A DNA stretch of 35,017 bases. Source: Halococcus morrhuae DSM 1307 (lineage in GTDB: Archaea; Halobacteriota; Halobacteria; Halobacteriales; Halococcaceae). Every line of letters begins with the position of its first letter. Position 1 is the first letter of the stretch. The notes under the pieces are model-generated. The model was not told the origin of the DNA. It saw nothing but the letters and a program-made list of their open reading frames with translations, and searched no databases. Shown here one piece after another: positions 34,501 to 35,017 of the stretch. Position numbers and translations under genes: made by a program. Location of the stretch: positions 5,263-40,279 of the forward strand of contig NZ_AOMC01000166.1 in the NCBI RefSeq assembly GCF_000336695.1, read 5' to 3'.

Positions 34501-34943
34501 ATTCGTCGGTTAATATCCAAAAATCCATTCTATATCCGTACGTCAGCAACCCAGATGGAAGCCTCAGACCAATTGACTTAGATAGTTATCCGAAAACGGA
34601 AGATCACTTTCTCGGGTACGAAAGTGAGCTTCGAGAGCGCCTCTTCTACGAAAAGACAGTCGAGGAAATGGGAAAGGAGTGGTTTGAATTCCCATACTCC
34701 AGCAAGAACCTTCTCGCCCCTAAGATACTCTTCCCAGATATTTCTAGGGAACCGCGAGCTACGTTTGATTCGACTGGTGATTCGTTGATTCTGAACACCG
34801 CTTATGGTGCAGTACTCTCTGACTCAGTTGAAATCGATGTGCGGTTTGTCTGTGCGCTTTTTAACTCGGCTGTTCTGAGGTTCGCGTTCACGACGCTTAG
34901 CCCAAAACTCTCTGTGGTTACTATCGATTCCAAACTCAGTTGA
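31509..34943 (+). CDS. Eco57I-like type IIG restriction-modification protein, probably frameshifted at the C-terminus
   Basis: A 1144-aa single-chain enzyme that should cut DNA and methylate adenine in one protein. The N-terminal nuclease shows the PD-(D/E)XK pattern with E127 and K129 in SVLEAKQW. A helical connector follows, then the methyltransferase with motif I LDPAMGSGHFL (about 538) and the catalytic NPPW at 784-787. The rest is the target recognition domain. The start at ATG 31509 (MSQATLPGRYRNSNLF) is preferred; ATGs at 31485 and 31491 are alternatives. Two oddities: codon use and GC change sharply right after NPPW, and the expected C-terminal GGYYRF-type motif is present only in another frame after 34913, so the reading frame ends early at 34943. 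No BREX or other phage-defence genes are in the window. Function may be lost or weakened. Confidence 0.9.
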   Translation: MSQATLPGRYRNSNLFSGYYLDERVFGLDEWDCDGAAEQAFEELQALYEAERGTLESYDEDPLRRHWIDEVLSILGYESLPETPILDARGSIDRALYDSADERRAAAAMKADGEYAGIYGQSLSVLEAKQWDADFTARFGEQRSYRDASHQIKYYLEHTPESVSWGILTNGKKWRLYGTKDYETETYYEVDLVDLLETDSVEVFKYFYVFFRPAAFRESGGTTFLDRVWSESETAAQELGEDLQDNVFTALRVLGEGFVETNTMDIDPAEEERLGDLKEQSLVLLYRLMFVLYAESRGLIDPDDPRAAAEYEENFSLDELRREVIDEVGERADETDFEREFSSHSTGLWSRLEDLFALVDSGNDDLGIPAYNGGLFDEGSHEFLAENEVSDRHLAEVVYRLSTTETDEGHVAADYADLDTRHLGTIYEGLLEHEFAVAPEAQAAIAGDGGQIWKPADEVSVAEAVETVEQGELYVVNDDGERKATGAYYTPDYVVTYIVEETVGPLLEEIEDELADVESGTQEYVVAFWERVTDLKILDPAMGSGHFLTKATGYLADAMMERVRELESGSLFDEELVRRTISRECIYGVDVNGMAVELAKLSMWLETLAADQPLAFLDHHLRDGNSLVGSDITEVLADENDESGQMTLADFARTRRRALREVMDHMSELLAIDNETLDDVHSMEELYAEIRDDPLYEHLQAMATVHTAGEFGLDVPEDAIERMARAIEEESEWAALEGTDWFRAAQAMADEEGFFHWELEFPAVFFDMDGERLASAGFDAVVGNPPWMDFQRIDQQERKYQREFFQAAVGKYDMYAVFAERATNLLSVAGEFGFVIQNRFLSSSYGTGLKKHLAENFGVRAILDSEDANVFEGTTTYPLILLASASQQSEFQYAHLENASEQEVEMFLDGSTEDAHPIQTEKLIPDRPWIFPSAGEQSVMESIKESDSTPFDELTEDISTGIKTNLKDAYVFESPRSEIPVEDELLRPVLDGADIHRYSSVNIQKSILYPYVSNPDGSLRPIDLDSYPKTEDHFLGYESELRERLFYEKTVEEMGKEWFEFPYSSKNLLAPKILFPDISREPRATFDSTGDSLILNTAYGAVLSDSVEIDVRFVCALFNSAVLRFAFTTLSPKLSVVTIDSKLS

Positions 34944-34993
34944 TCACATTGACACAGTCCCGACGCCGTCCAGCAGGCGCTGAATTTGTATAA

Positions 34994-35015
34994 CCGATGC
35001 CCGAACGGACATCGG
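34994..35015. repeat. Imperfect inverted repeat at the window edge
   Basis: CCGATG (34994-34999) pairs with CATCGG (35010-35015), with a partly paired CCCGAACGGA between. It lies downstream of the type IIG gene and could be a terminator or the edge of a further element cut by the window. Confidence 0.4.
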
Positions 35016-35017
35016 AA

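Noticed and set aside
31509-34943. BREX-type PglX methyltransferase
   Set aside because: An N-terminal PD-(D/E)XK pattern is present and no pglZ, brxC or other BREX genes are in view, so a stand-alone type IIG enzyme fits better.

Overview
The window looks like chromosomal DNA of an extremely halophilic archaeon (class Halobacteria). It is GC-rich, its proteins are strongly acidic, and many genes start at or within a few bases of the expected transcription start, about 25-30 bp below a TATA-like box. Several families are archaeal or haloarchaeal: HTH_10 (Bat-type) regulator, UPF0179, DUF63, DUF309, TFIIB-type zinc ribbon protein and Tat lipoproteins. The genus cannot be fixed from this sequence; Halococcus or a relative is only a guess.

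Layout. 1-399: a composite intergenic repeat rich in hairpins. 400-1998: acyl-CoA synthetase. 2029-2676: HTH_10 regulator. 2762-10413 (minus): a tightly overlapping operon of two PrkA-type protein kinases, a YeaH/DUF444 protein and a SpoVR protein. 10679-13370: small conserved genes, a zinc carboxypeptidase-like deacylase, DUF309 and a membrane protein. 13520-13603: tRNA-Leu(CAA). 13699-15209: a small protein and DUF63. 15532-17238: an orphan E1-like/YcaO protein. 17349-20591: glyA and folD with a short-chain dehydrogenase between them, linking serine/glycine interconversion to one-carbon folate chemistry. 20604-24141: a lamin-tail lipoprotein, zinc-ribbon protein, hypothetical protein and polytopic GT-C-like membrane protein. 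24514-26985: amidohydrolase, universal stress protein, BirA. 27262-31413: RNase H-like protein, EamA exporter, small hypotheticals, lipoprotein, aldo/keto reductase, small acidic protein. 31509-34943: an Eco57I-like type IIG restriction-modification protein.

The most unusual content is repetitive. Four composite repeats (1-363, 15218-15531, 24180-24440, 27050-27261) share short conserved blocks separated by hairpins. Stem sequences at equivalent places differ between copies while pairing is kept. A smaller module of two tandem hairpins with 3-nt loops sits at the left end of the first copy. The same architecture occurs in frame inside folD (20371-20413) and inside the DUF309 gene (12665-12703). 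This looks like a palindromic element that can enter coding sequence without breaking the frame, comparable in behaviour to Rickettsia palindromic elements.

Other notable signals are an abrupt GC drop inside the type IIG gene exactly at its NPPW motif, a probable one-base frameshift near its C-terminus, and an orphan tRNA 3' end (28891-28911) just after the EamA gene.
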